Shown one piece after another: positions 50,440 through 60,073 of a DNA stretch of 64,000 nt (within the stretch, counting starts at the first letter, position 1; the number at the start of each line of letters is the position of its first letter). The notes under the pieces were generated by a model. That model was not told where the DNA came from, searched no databases, and saw only the letters and a program-made list of their open reading frames with translations. Origin of the DNA: an uncultured Clostridia bacterium (lineage in GTDB: Bacteria > Bacillota > Clostridia > Christensenellales > Aristaeellaceae); assembly GCA_934630705.1 (NCBI GenBank), contig CAKTWP010000010.1, forward strand, positions 14,509 through 78,508, written 5' to 3'. Position numbers and translations under genes: made by a program.

Positions 50440-51273
50440 TCATTCCTTCATCCCGCTGACCGCCACAGAAGCAACAATATATCTCTGCAGGAAAAGATAC
50501 AGCACGATCAGCGGCAGCGCACTAAGGAAGGCTACGGCCATCCGGGGGCCCAGCAGCATGACGTTTTCGCTGGAGTTGAACATGGCCACGCCTAATGGCA
50601 GCGTGAACATTTCACGCTTTTTAATGATGATCATGGGCCACAGGAAGGAATTCCAGCTGCCAATAATCTGCAGGATGCACATGGTCGCGATAATCGGCCC
50701 GCAATTCGGCACAATGATGAAAAGAAAGGTGCGCCATTCGCTGCCGCCGTCAATATAGCAGGCTTCCCGCAGGGAATCAGGGATGGATTCAATGTTTTGC
50801 TTGCTTAAAAACGTGCCAAATGGATATTTGAGATAGCCTAAAATAATTGGCCAGTAGGTTCCGATCAGCCCCCACTGGACATACTGCGTGTACAGAGGGA
50901 TCATGATGGTCTGGAAAGGAACCATCATTTCGATCAGAATGAAAAGAAACAGTGCCTTTTTGAAAAAGAATCGTCCTTTTGCAAAAGCATAACCGCTCAT
51001 CAGCCCCGAGACGAGGCTGATCACCGTACAGGCAAGAGATATCATAACAGTGTTCAGGGTATACCTGATCAAAGGCACATTTTGAAATGCGTACTGATAG
51101 TTGCTGAGGCTGACCACCCTTGGCCACATACGGGGCGGCGTGGGAATCTCTGTAAATACGGTTTGGTCGAAGGACATAACGATCGTCCAATACAGGGGAA
51201 TCAGGAAAATAACAGTAAGGCCTGCCATGGTCAGAATCAACAGAAGCTGGGAGATGCATTTTCTTTTTTTCAC
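50440..51273 (-). CDS. Carbohydrate ABC transporter permease (MalG type)
   Basis: A 277-residue permease with six predicted helices. GTG start with GAGGAGGATAACAGC upstream. The EAA loop reads SLREACYIDGGSEWRTFLFI. The C-terminus (RYIVASVAVSGMKE) resembles the MalG/CUT1 second permease more than YtcP, so this importer belongs to a different CUT1 subgroup from the other three. Downstream of its partner permease and the binding protein in one leftward operon. Confidence 0.92.
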   Translation of the reverse strand: MKKRKCISQLLLILTMAGLTVIFLIPLYWTIVMSFDQTVFTEIPTPPRMWPRVVSLSNYQYAFQNVPLIRYTLNTVMISLACTVISLVSGLMSGYAFAKGRFFFKKALFLFILIEMMVPFQTIMIPLYTQYVQWGLIGTYWPIILGYLKYPFGTFLSKQNIESIPDSLREACYIDGGSEWRTFLFIIVPNCGPIIATMCILQIIGSWNSFLWPMIIIKKREMFTLPLGVAMFNSSENVMLLGPRMAVAFLSALPLIVLYLFLQRYIVASVAVSGMKE

Positions 51274-51287
51274 GCTGTTATCCTCCT

Positions 51288-52196
51288 CTATTCTTCCTTC
51301 AGGGCTTTTGTCAGCGTCAGGTTAATTACGGTAGCGAGGGTTACGAGCATCATAAAAACAACCGCCGCAGCCGAAGCCAGACCGTAATTGGGCGACGAGG
51401 CTTCAAAGCTGTTGGTATAAATATATCGGAGAATGGTGTGCAGGGAGCGGCCGGGCCCGCCGATAATAAACAGATCGTCAAAACGGGATAGGCCGGCAAT
51501 CATTCGGGTTATCAGCAGAAATACCAATGTGGGCAGAATGCCGGGAAGGGTAATATGCAACAGCTTCTGACGGGCGTTGGCGCCGTCCATGGAAGCCGCT
51601 TCGTAATATACGCTGGGGATGGATTGCAAGCCGGCCAGACAGATCAGCATGCAATAGCCGATACCGCTCCAGGCAGAAATAATGGTCACTCCTGCATGAA
51701 CCCAGCCCTTGCTGGTCAGCCAGCCGATTTTGACGTCCATGCCTGTGATAAGCCCCAAGAATTCATTCAGCAGGCCGCCATTTTCCAGAAGAATAAAGCG
51801 AAAGATTAAAATGATGCTGACGCCGGTGATGATATTCGGCATGTAAAGGGCCACGCGAAAGAAACTCTGTACTTTTTTTGCCGTAATGGAATTCATGGCT
51901 ACAGCCATTAGAAAACCAACGGGAATGGAGATAAGACTGTAGAAAGCAAGGACGAAGGTGTTGCCAATGGCTTCAACAAAGCGGCGGCTGGACAGCAGGT
52001 TTGCATAGTTCTTGAGTCCTATATACGTCGTTTCAAACGTTGTAGCGCTAACTTTATTGAAGCTGTAAAGGATTGCCTTTGCCAAAGGCGTATAGCTCAG
52101 AAATATCAGGCAGAAAAGAGACGGAAGCAAAAAAGAATACCACTCCAGCTGCTTTTTGATGCGGTATTTGGAAAAACGTTTATTTGCAAGACTCAT
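51288..52196 (-). CDS. Carbohydrate ABC transporter permease (MalF type)
   Basis: A 302-residue permease. The ATG at 52196 has GGGAGGA nine bases upstream; the longer reading overlaps the stop of the binding-protein gene region and lacks a site. Six helices predicted; EAA loop YYEAASMDGANARQKLLHIT. Pairs with the permease at 50440. Confidence 0.92.
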   Translation of the reverse strand: MSLANKRFSKYRIKKQLEWYSFLLPSLFCLIFLSYTPLAKAILYSFNKVSATTFETTYIGLKNYANLLSSRRFVEAIGNTFVLAFYSLISIPVGFLMAVAMNSITAKKVQSFFRVALYMPNIITGVSIILIFRFILLENGGLLNEFLGLITGMDVKIGWLTSKGWVHAGVTIISAWSGIGYCMLICLAGLQSIPSVYYEAASMDGANARQKLLHITLPGILPTLVFLLITRMIAGLSRFDDLFIIGGPGRSLHTILRYIYTNSFEASSPNYGLASAAAVVFMMLVTLATVINLTLTKALKEE

Positions 52197-52274
52197 GGCA
52201 ATGATTCCTCCCGTATCAAAAGGGGAGCGCGAAAAGCGGAGCTCATCGCACTCCCCGGAATTGAAGTTCACGGA

Positions 52275-53651
52275 TTATTTATGGTTCATTTGTGCAACTT
52301 CGGCGAAATCTGCGGCCATGGACTCGCAAGCAGTCTGCATATCGACTTCGCCGCGAATATACTCGGCCATGTACATTTCAACGATGGCTCCCAGCTCGGA
52401 AATGCCGGTATCAATGCGATTAAACTGATCGATGGTCCAGTTATCCCAGAAATTGCTCATGATATCGTTATACGCTTCGCAGAAACTGGTGTACTGGGCA
52501 TTGCTGTCGATCAGGCATTTCACGCCGTAGTAGGTAGCGGGGCAACGCTTGTTGGCAACAATCCATTCCTGAGCATATTCATCGGTGACCAGCCATTTGA
52601 TGAATTCCCAGGCCAGGTCAGGCTCTTTGGCGTTGTAAGCAATGGCAATGGAAGAAGAGCCGGCATACCCGGAAGCATTAGAGTCACTCTTCTCGGGTTC
52701 ATTCTCGTTCACTGGCAGCGGCATGAAGATGAAGGAGTCTTCCAGGCCTGCGGCGGCAATCATCTTCAGGTCGCTGTACATATTTTCGCTGACCAGAATT
52801 GCGATATCGTTTTCTGCAGAGCCATACTTGTCGCGCCCGATTTTTTCCAGATATCCGGAGCCTCCTAGGTTCACCAGCTTGGCGAAGAATTCAAAAGCCG
52901 CCATGATTTCGGGATCAGTGAAATGCACTTCCATATCCCATTTATAATCATGATACGTTTGAAGCTTCAGGCCCTTAGCTGCCAAATAGCATGTCATGCC
53001 CTTGTTGATCTCGGTTTTTAGCATATAGCAGCCCTTGGTTTCAACCCCTGTTACAGGATCGGTGCCGGTACAGGCCTCGGCAATGGCCATCAGATCGTCC
53101 CAGGTCCAGCCTTTTTCAGGGGCTTTGACGCCATAGTGCTCCAGAATTCGCAGGTCAATCAGCGCATAGTAGGGATTCAGGCAGTAGCTCAGGCCGGTGG
53201 GCTTGTAGACCGTGTAGTTTTCTTCATCGTAACGGTATTGTTCTGGTTTGCCCGACAGATAGTCCAGCACCCATGCGTCCCTGATCAGATAGTCGGTAAG
53301 ATCAAAGCAGATATCGGTCAGCATGGAGCCATGCAGCAGGATATCGGCAGATTCGCCGACGGCAGCCGTGCGAAGGTTGGCATGCCAGTCGGTCCAGGTG
53401 GCGGGGGTAAACTCAATGGTAACGCCCGGATAATCTTCAACAAATGCATTGAACAGATCATTGTAGCCGGGCACCACCGTGCCGTTATCGCCGGTTACGC
53501 TATCCGGCTTTGCGCTGGAGATTCCGCCGGGGCCGACAATACGCAAGGTCTTGCCTGCGTATGCGTCACTTTTTGCGACGTTTTCGGCAAATACAACCGA
53601 TGCACTTCCAACCAGAACGAGGGCGACCAGAAGAGCCAAAATCCGTTTCAT
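52275..53651 (-). CDS. Sugar ABC transporter solute-binding protein (MalE/UgpB type)
   Basis: A 458-residue binding protein, shorter than the LipO-type proteins elsewhere in this window. Signal sequence MKRILALLVALVLVGSAS ends VVFA-EN with no Cys, so no lipobox. The mature part has the SBP_bac_1 pattern (a glycine-rich hinge, SIAIAYNAKEPDLAWEFIKWL). AAAGGAGGTATTACC precedes the ATG. First gene of the operon with two permeases; divergent from the GH130 gene, suggesting a beta-mannoside ligand. Confidence 0.88.
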   Translation of the reverse strand: MKRILALLVALVLVGSASVVFAENVAKSDAYAGKTLRIVGPGGISSAKPDSVTGDNGTVVPGYNDLFNAFVEDYPGVTIEFTPATWTDWHANLRTAAVGESADILLHGSMLTDICFDLTDYLIRDAWVLDYLSGKPEQYRYDEENYTVYKPTGLSYCLNPYYALIDLRILEHYGVKAPEKGWTWDDLMAIAEACTGTDPVTGVETKGCYMLKTEINKGMTCYLAAKGLKLQTYHDYKWDMEVHFTDPEIMAAFEFFAKLVNLGGSGYLEKIGRDKYGSAENDIAILVSENMYSDLKMIAAAGLEDSFIFMPLPVNENEPEKSDSNASGYAGSSSIAIAYNAKEPDLAWEFIKWLVTDEYAQEWIVANKRCPATYYGVKCLIDSNAQYTSFCEAYNDIMSNFWDNWTIDQFNRIDTGISELGAIVEMYMAEYIRGEVDMQTACESMAADFAEVAQMNHK

Positions 53652-53692
53652 GGTAATACCTCCTTTAACTTTTTCCAGGATCCGCTGTTTTC

Positions 53693-53722
53693 ATTTTATC
53701 AAAACAGAAAACGCGCCGCCAA
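53693..53722 (-). promoter_or_regulatory. Putative promoter of the 53651-50440 importer operon
   Basis: TAAAAT (53693-53698), 18-base spacer, weak TTGGCG (53717-53722) on the minus strand, about 40 bases before the binding-protein start. Confidence 0.45.
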
Positions 53723-53908
53723 CCATATTTTATGTAATATCTCTCATTTTTTATGATGCGCAGTAAATCTGCAAACGCCCGGGAGAGGATGCGTGCAATC
53801 ATAAATAATGAGAGAAAACATGAAAAGAATGCAAGGACATGTCTTCAGCGATCTGATAAAATATGTATGATAATTCTCCTGTTAGAATATGGAATGGAGG
53901 AAAACCAA

Positions 53909-54871
53909 GTGCATTATCGGATGGAAAAGTATAGCGGCAACCCCGTGCTAAAGGCGGATATGTGTCCTTATCCGGCGGAGTTGACTTTTAACGCAGGGGT
54001 TATACGCAAGGATGATACCTGGTTTATGATATTCCGTAACGATAGGGATTGGGTGGCCAACTGCGATTTCCGTCATATGGATCTGGGGATGGCCTACAGC
54101 AAAGACGGACTTCGCTTTACCGTATACAATCGCCCCGTTTTCAAAGTGTCCGAATTGGGAGATCCCGAAATCACCCGTCTGTATGACGTTCGCCTTTCTG
54201 AAATCGGTGGCCGTTATTTTGCTACCATGGCCGTGGAAACAAAACATGGGCTCAGGGCTGGCATTGGCGAGACAGAGGATTTTATCCATCTGAAAATGCT
54301 GTCCATGAGCCTGCCTGACAACCGTAATCTGGTGTTGTTTCCAGAAAGGATACAGGGGCGGTATGTGCGGCTGGAGAGGCCCTTTACGCTGTATAACAAC
54401 CAGAATTATGATATTTGGATTTCTTACTCGCCTGATCTGATCCACTGGGGAGAATCCCGCCTGCTGTTGCGGCATGAGGATGTGAGACTGGGCAACGCAA
54501 AGATTGGCCCCGGAACGCCGCCTGTCAGAACCCCCTACGGCTGGCTGTCTCTGATACATGCGGTGGATTATAACGAAAGCCGCGGCAAGAACGGATATGA
54601 GCCTGCCTGGAAGAAGCGCTATTATGCCTACGCGTTATTGCAGGACTTGCAGGATCCGTCAAGGCTCCTGGGCGTCAGCGACGAGCCTGTGATCGTACCG
54701 GATTCCTCCTATGAGCTTTCCGGAGGCTTCCGCAACAACGTCGTATTCCCCACCGGGTTAATCAAAATAAACGAAAAAACGGTACGTGCTTATTATGGCG
54801 CTGCCGACACGGTAATGGCTGTCGCTGAAGGCTCTGTGGAAGCTTTGGTCAGAGCCTGCCTGCATACATAG
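53909..54871 (+). CDS. GH130 beta-mannoside phosphorylase family protein
   Basis: A 320-residue five-bladed beta-propeller phosphorylase. SGNPVLKADMCPYPAELTFNAGV and MIFRND near the N-terminus are the GH130 core. GPGTPPVRTPYGWL and the Tyr/Arg segments later form the phosphate and sugar sites. GTG start at 53909, eight bases after GGAGG; the next in-frame ATG at 53921 is the alternative. The family splits beta-mannosyl linkages with phosphate to give mannose 1-phosphate, conserving energy. Divergent from the importer operon, so both likely answer to the AraC regulator at 49403. Confidence 0.88.
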   Translation: MHYRMEKYSGNPVLKADMCPYPAELTFNAGVIRKDDTWFMIFRNDRDWVANCDFRHMDLGMAYSKDGLRFTVYNRPVFKVSELGDPEITRLYDVRLSEIGGRYFATMAVETKHGLRAGIGETEDFIHLKMLSMSLPDNRNLVLFPERIQGRYVRLERPFTLYNNQNYDIWISYSPDLIHWGESRLLLRHEDVRLGNAKIGPGTPPVRTPYGWLSLIHAVDYNESRGKNGYEPAWKKRYYAYALLQDLQDPSRLLGVSDEPVIVPDSSYELSGGFRNNVVFPTGLIKINEKTVRAYYGAADTVMAVAEGSVEALVRACLHT

Positions 54872-55192
54872 CAGAGCGGCCCCCGCGGAAGCGCGGCAGG
54901 CTGTCGGAAAAATGTTGCCGGCAGCCTGGGGATTGGAAAGGTATCCGAATCTTTAGGACATACTGCGTCTGCAGCGTCCCCTTGCCCTACAGGCAATTTT
55001 ATCAAGCCCCCTGCACAAGGCGCAGCAGGAATACCGGCTCATCCCGCGCTCAGCTTTGGAAAACAGGAAAAACGCCGCTGTTTATGAACGTCCGGAAAAG
55101 CAGCAATCCGGAAAAGTCTTGAAAGGCCAGGGCTGCGTTTTGCAGGCATTGCCTTCATGGTGTCGCGGCTTCCCCCGCGCCCCTGTTGCCGT
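54872..55192. other. Intergenic region with one hairpin, no gene seen
   Basis: Between the GH130 stop and the GDPD stop (convergent). A 10-base stem, AGGCTGTCGG with CCGGCAGCCT (54898-54927), stands near the GH130 end without a T-run. Nothing else was recognised in the 320 bases. Confidence 0.4.
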
Positions 55193-55915
55193 TTATTCCA
55201 GAATATTGCTGGTGATGTAATCCACCCCGAAATCGATCATCTGCTGTGCTTCCTCCGGGGTGTCCACCGTCCAGACATTGATCTTGATTCCCGCGTCCTT
55301 GAGCAGCTTGGCCCGCTCCGCCGTCAGGGCCTTATAATGAATGTCCACGTCCAGATGATGCAGCTGCAGGGTATCCACCAGCCAATCCGGGAAATCGGAC
55401 ACCAGAAACTGGGCGGGCTGCTGGGGCAGGCGTTCCCGGATACAGATCATATTGGGCAGATCAAAGGAGATGAAAATGGTGTTTTCCAGCCAGCCTTCCT
55501 CCCGGATGATCTGGATGATTCGATCAATATCCGCCGGGCAGAAATGGTTCTTCAGCTCCAGCACGGATGTTTTTCCATATTTTTTGCAGATCTGAACGTA
55601 TTCCTGCAGCGAGGGCATCAGCAGATCCTTGCGGCCCTTCTTGCCGTCCTTATCGCACAGGCGGATGGCCCGCAGGGTTTCAAAGCTGGTTTTCTCCACC
55701 ACCATTTCATCCCCGGCCACCCGTTTGGTGTTATCATCGTGGAAAATGATAAACTGGCCGTCGGCCGTGCGATGCACATCGGTTTCGATGCCGAAATAGG
55801 AGCGGTTGCCCGCGGCCACGAAAGCGGACGCGGTGTTTTCCAGCTCCAGCCCGCTCACGCCCCGATGGGCCACCATCTTCACATCGCCGGATTGAATATG
55901 CAGGGTATCATACAT
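55193..55915 (-). CDS. Glycerophosphodiester phosphodiesterase (GDPD/UgpQ family)
   Basis: A 240-residue cytoplasmic protein with the TIM-barrel GDPD motifs: MVAHRGVSGLELENT, then GIETDVHRTADGQFIIFHDD with the metal-binding Glu and Asp and the second His. FISFDLPN and NVWTVDTPEEAQQMIDFGVDYITSN complete the barrel. It hydrolyses glycerophosphodiesters to glycerol 3-phosphate and an alcohol. GGAGG lies before the ATG. It follows murC by about 60 bases on the same strand, with no functional link evident. Confidence 0.93.
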   Translation of the reverse strand: MYDTLHIQSGDVKMVAHRGVSGLELENTASAFVAAGNRSYFGIETDVHRTADGQFIIFHDDNTKRVAGDEMVVEKTSFETLRAIRLCDKDGKKGRKDLLMPSLQEYVQICKKYGKTSVLELKNHFCPADIDRIIQIIREEGWLENTIFISFDLPNMICIRERLPQQPAQFLVSDFPDWLVDTLQLHHLDVDIHYKALTAERAKLLKDAGIKINVWTVDTPEEAQQMIDFGVDYITSNILE

Positions 55916-55978
55916 TGGAAAGTGCCTCCTTCATGCGATCAAAATCGCTGCTGATTGTATCGAGCGTCCCGCGAAGCT

Positions 55979-57373
55979 TCATTTGCGGGGCGTGTCTCCG
56001 TGGAGCTGCATCTGCTCGTTGAGCAGGTTGATGTTGCCGCAGCCCATGGTGAGCACCAGATCACCGGGCTGCCAATGGGCCCGGAGATAGGCCTCCGTAT
56101 CGTCAAAGGACGGGGTGTGCACCGCATCAATGCCATTTTTGCGCATGCCATCCACGATCATTTCCGCCTTGATGTCGCCGGGATCCTTTTCCCGGGCGGC
56201 AAAAATATCCGTCACCAGCGTGTAATCCGCAATCTGGGTGCAGGTGAGATAATCGTTAAACAGGGTTTTCACCCGGCTGAAGGTGTGGGGCTGCATCACA
56301 GCCCAGAGCCGCCGGGGATGCTGTTGCCGGGCCACAGACAGGGCCGCCCGCATTTCCGTGGGGTTATGGCCGTAATCGTGATACATCTTCACCCCATCGA
56401 TCACGCCGGTCAATTCAAAACGCCGATGCACCCCGGCAAACCGGCTCAGGGACGCGGCCGCTTCCGCCGGGTCCGCCCCCACCACATGGACCGCCGCAAA
56501 TGCCGCCAGCGAATTGATCACGTTAAAGCTGCCCGCCACCTGCAATTCCACATGACACAGTTTTTCGCCCCGATACATCACATCGTACCGGGGGCAGCCG
56601 GTATCGTTATAGGTCAGATGCGCGGGATAATAATCGTTGGCTTCATTCATGCCAAAGGTACGCGTTTCACAATTCAGTGTTTCAAACAGCGCCTGAATCC
56701 GCACATCCTCACCCCAGCCCAGCGCTGTGCCGGAGGGGGGCACCAGAGAAAGGAACTGGCCAAAGGCCGCCTGAATATGGTCGATGTCCTGATAATAATC
56801 CAGGTGATCCGCGTCGATATTCAGCACCACCGCCACAGTGGGATGCATTTCCAGAAAGCTGCCATGAAACTCGCAGGCCTCGGCCACAAACACATCCTTG
56901 CCCCCAATCCGGGAGCCGCCGCCCAGCGCATCCAGCCGCCCGCCGATATGCACGGTGGGGTCCATGCCGCATTCCAGCAGCGTTTCGGCGATCATGGAGG
57001 AGGTGGTGGTTTTGCCATGGGCGCCGCAGACGCAGATCACGTTTTTATGCCCCAGCATCAATTCGCCCAGCAGCGTGGAGCGTTCCATTTCCGGAATGCC
57101 CAGCCGCGCGGCTTCCTGTCGCTCCGGATTTTCCGGCGCAATGGCCGCGGAAAACACCACCAGCGCCGCTCCCGCCACGTTTTTTTCATCGTGGCCCACC
57201 TGCACCGGGATGCCCATCTTCCGCAGCCGCTCCACGGCGTGGGAATTGGCGTTATCCGAGCCGGTGACCATATATCCTTCCCGCAGCAGCATTTCGGCCA
57301 GGCCGCTCATGCTGGAGCCGCCGATGCCGATCATATGCACCCGCTGGCCCACGAAATCCTGAATGTTCGCCAT
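55979..57373 (-). CDS. murC: UDP-N-acetylmuramate--L-alanine ligase
   Basis: A 464-residue Mur ligase. The N-terminal Rossmann domain begins VHMIGIGGSSMSGLAE; the P-loop is CGAHGKTTT (116-124). HDYGHNPTEMRAAL and QPHTFSRVK are the C-terminal domain motifs of MurC. It adds L-alanine to UDP-MurNAc in the cytoplasm, the first step of the peptide stem. GAGGTGAACT precedes the ATG. Not in a dcw cluster here, as in many Clostridia. Confidence 0.95.
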   Translation of the reverse strand: MANIQDFVGQRVHMIGIGGSSMSGLAEMLLREGYMVTGSDNANSHAVERLRKMGIPVQVGHDEKNVAGAALVVFSAAIAPENPERQEAARLGIPEMERSTLLGELMLGHKNVICVCGAHGKTTTSSMIAETLLECGMDPTVHIGGRLDALGGGSRIGGKDVFVAEACEFHGSFLEMHPTVAVVLNIDADHLDYYQDIDHIQAAFGQFLSLVPPSGTALGWGEDVRIQALFETLNCETRTFGMNEANDYYPAHLTYNDTGCPRYDVMYRGEKLCHVELQVAGSFNVINSLAAFAAVHVVGADPAEAAASLSRFAGVHRRFELTGVIDGVKMYHDYGHNPTEMRAALSVARQQHPRRLWAVMQPHTFSRVKTLFNDYLTCTQIADYTLVTDIFAAREKDPGDIKAEMIVDGMRKNGIDAVHTPSFDDTEAYLRAHWQPGDLVLTMGCGNINLLNEQMQLHGDTPRK

Positions 57374-57456
57374 AGTTCACCTCAAAAAGCAGATTCTGTA
57401 TTATTATACGCCATCCCATCCGGGAATATCAAGCCTGCGGGGCGCATTTTCCGTCC

Positions 57457-58671
57457 TCACGGCATGCGCAGCTGCCCTCCGTCCGGCATGGTCATCATCC
57501 AGGCCAGATAACGCTCCGGCACATGCTGCTGGAAGATGGGATTCATGGCGGCGAACGCATCCTGCAGGCTTTGCAGATTGGTTTTCAGGGAAGCCGTCCG
57601 GCCCGTTTCCCGCAGAATTCCGTTATTCATCATCATTAACAGCGCCCCCAGCTGCACCATTTCGCTGCCGGAAAGCGCCTGACCGGTGAACGCCTTGCTC
57701 ATCAGCGCCTGATATACGGCTGCGTATTTTTCCGGGTTCTGCACAGCCAGAGACAGCCCCGTCACCGCGCCTGAGGTGATCTGCAGGGCCAGATCGCCGT
57801 TTTCCTCGGCCATCTCCCCATCCATATACTGACGATAGGCCGCCCGGACATCAGGCAGCAGCCCCTGTGCTTCCTCCCCCACCGGCAGACACAGATCCTG
57901 ACCGAACCGGCCAAAGCCCCATGCCGCCAGCGGCACCTGGGTGACAATATCCGCCTCGTTCAGGATATTGATAACATTGGCGTGCCGGCCCGTCAGCTCC
58001 CCGCGAACGGTGCGGGGCGTAGCGAAGGTATAGGCAAAAATATCCGCATCTTCCGCAAGTCCCATTTCCTGTATAAAACCTGCTGTCAGGTTGGCCACCG
58101 CCGCGCCCCGGCTGTATCCGGCCAGCCAGAACCGGGGATGGGCAATGTCCTTTTCCCGCACATACGCCGCCGCGCGCGCTGCCACAGTCCTGGCTGCCTG
58201 GGCAAAGCCGGCGTGATAGCTTTCGTCCGCGCCGCAGGCAAAATTGCTCAGCCATTCATCGCCGTAATTGCCGCCGCGGATGGCCACGGCCACCAGCGTG
58301 ACCGTATCCGCGCCGCTTTGCAGCGTCCGATGGGCGATGGCGGTGCCGATGGTGTCCGCCCCCGCCGTATCATACTGGGCCACCTGGGGCGCAGAAAAAT
58401 CCAGCGCGGCGAAAAAGTCCGCTATCATGGCGCTGGGCGCGTCCGGCCTTCCGCCAAAGGCCGCCAGCGACATGGCCAGCGACATGCGGGCCAGCCCATG
58501 GTCATACGTCCCGGCAGGCTGAAAAAAGGCGCTTTCCGGCCAGTCAAGGCGCATTTCTACCCGCTTGCCCGTGCTGCGCCAGAAGGGAACCGTCGCTTCC
58601 TCCGCCGCTATCGCGCAGGGGCAGCACAGGGACAGGCACAGGGCCAGCGCCAGAATCTGTCTGCTTTTCAT
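57457..58671 (-). CDS. Secreted lipase class 3-like alpha/beta hydrolase
   Basis: A 404-residue exported protein. The signal peptide (1-22) ends AIAA-EE. The core has the nucleophile elbow GYSRGAA (S187), the oxyanion-side strand VTLVAVAIRGG, and FAYTFATPRTVRG with a following N-I-LNEADIV region that supplies the catalytic Asp, the pattern of class 3 lipases. A C-terminal region of about 120 residues is of unknown fold. AAGGAGAAATAC precedes the ATG. Substrate unknown; could be an esterase. The gene lies between aspartate kinase and murC without overlap. Confidence 0.85.
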   Translation of the reverse strand: MKSRQILALALCLSLCCPCAIAAEEATVPFWRSTGKRVEMRLDWPESAFFQPAGTYDHGLARMSLAMSLAAFGGRPDAPSAMIADFFAALDFSAPQVAQYDTAGADTIGTAIAHRTLQSGADTVTLVAVAIRGGNYGDEWLSNFACGADESYHAGFAQAARTVAARAAAYVREKDIAHPRFWLAGYSRGAAVANLTAGFIQEMGLAEDADIFAYTFATPRTVRGELTGRHANVINILNEADIVTQVPLAAWGFGRFGQDLCLPVGEEAQGLLPDVRAAYRQYMDGEMAEENGDLALQITSGAVTGLSLAVQNPEKYAAVYQALMSKAFTGQALSGSEMVQLGALLMMMNNGILRETGRTASLKTNLQSLQDAFAAMNPIFQQHVPERYLAWMMTMPDGGQLRMP

Positions 58672-58733
58672 GTATTTCTCCTTCTTTGCAAAAAAGAGCG
58701 GAAGGGAACCGCCATCCGGCGATTCCCCGCTGC

Positions 58734-60044
58734 TTACATTCGCACAAACGCATCATAAATCGCCCGCACGGCGGTTTCAAAATCGCTTTCATCCACGCCT
58801 ACGATGATATTCAGCTCGCTGGAGCCCTGATCAATGGTGCGGATGGAAACGCCCTGAGAAGAAATGGCGGTAAACAGCCGGGCCGCCGTGCCGAAATTGC
58901 GCACCATGCCCCGGCCCACCGTGGCGATCAGGGCCAGATGCTCATGCACGGTAATCTGATCCGGCTTTGTCAGCTCCTGAATCCGGGCCAGCACCTGCTC
59001 CCGATGGGGATTAAGCTCCTGATCCTGCACCACCACGCACATGGTGTCAATCCCGGTGGGCAGATGCTCAAAGCTCACGCCATAATCCTCAAACGCCTGC
59101 AGCACCCGCCGGCCAAAGCCCAGCTCGGCGTTCATCAGGTCTTTTTCAATGGAGATGATGGTGAACCCCTTATGCCCCGCAATGCCGGTAATCACATGGC
59201 CCGGATCAATGGGCGCGGAAGCGCAGATCATGGTGCCGGGATGCAGCGGGTCATTGGTATTGCGGATATTGGTGGGAATGCCCGCCCGGCGGACAGGAAA
59301 CACCGCTTCGTCATGAAGCACCGTGGCCCCCATATAGGAAAGCTCCCGCAGCTCCCGATAGGTCATGGTGGCGATGGACTGAGCGTCGGGCACAATCCGG
59401 GGATCGGCCATGCGGAAGCCCGTCACGTCCGTCCAGTTTTCGTACACATCCGCGTTCACCGCCCTGGCCACCAGCGCGCCGGACACATCGCTGCCGCCCC
59501 GGGAGAAGGTAATCACCCGGCCGGAAGCGTCCGCCCCGTAAAAGCCGGGAACCACGGCCCGTTCCATCCCGGCCAGCCGTTCAGAAAGCAGGCGGTTGGT
59601 TTCCTCCTCCATCAGATGGCCCTCCGGAGTAAAGCGGATCACCTCCGCCGCATCCACAAACGGCACAGCCAGATACCGGGCCAGCAGCCGTCCGCCCAGA
59701 TATTCCCCCCGGCTGGCGGCATAATCCCGATCCGCGCCCTGGCGCAGCGCCTGCTCAATGGCGGCGAATTCTTCATTCAGGGAAAAATCCAGGCCCAGCT
59801 CCCGGATAATATCGTCATAGCGGCCTTCAATCCGCTCCAGAATATGCTTAAAAGGCCGGCCCTGCTTTGCCGCCGTCTGGCAGGCATAGAGCAGATCGGT
59901 GATTTTGTCATCCCCCGGCCCCCGCTTGCCCGGGGCGCTGGGCACAATATATTTCCGCTCCGGATTGCTTTCCACAATGGCGCGAACCTTTTCAAACTGT
60001 CCCGCGTCCGCCAGAGAACTGCCGCCGAATTTCGCTACGATCAT
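58734..60044 (-). CDS. Aspartate kinase with C-terminal ACT domains
   Basis: A 436-residue protein. KFGGSSLADAGQF (residues 5-17) is the amino-acid-kinase signature, and FSRGGSDVSGALVA the second. Two ACT-type regulatory regions follow from about residue 290 (KGFTIISIEKDLMN, and FTAISSQGVSIRTIDQGSSELNIIVGVD). The enzyme phosphorylates aspartate at the start of lysine, threonine, methionine and diaminopimelate synthesis. The ATG at 60044 is preceded by GGAAAGGG. It stands alone with its own promoter. Whether feedback is by lysine or threonine cannot be read from sequence. Confidence 0.93.
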   Translation of the reverse strand: MIVAKFGGSSLADAGQFEKVRAIVESNPERKYIVPSAPGKRGPGDDKITDLLYACQTAAKQGRPFKHILERIEGRYDDIIRELGLDFSLNEEFAAIEQALRQGADRDYAASRGEYLGGRLLARYLAVPFVDAAEVIRFTPEGHLMEEETNRLLSERLAGMERAVVPGFYGADASGRVITFSRGGSDVSGALVARAVNADVYENWTDVTGFRMADPRIVPDAQSIATMTYRELRELSYMGATVLHDEAVFPVRRAGIPTNIRNTNDPLHPGTMICASAPIDPGHVITGIAGHKGFTIISIEKDLMNAELGFGRRVLQAFEDYGVSFEHLPTGIDTMCVVVQDQELNPHREQVLARIQELTKPDQITVHEHLALIATVGRGMVRNFGTAARLFTAISSQGVSIRTIDQGSSELNIIVGVDESDFETAVRAIYDAFVRM

Positions 60045-60073
60045 CCTCGTCACCCTTTCCTGTTTCACGCTTT

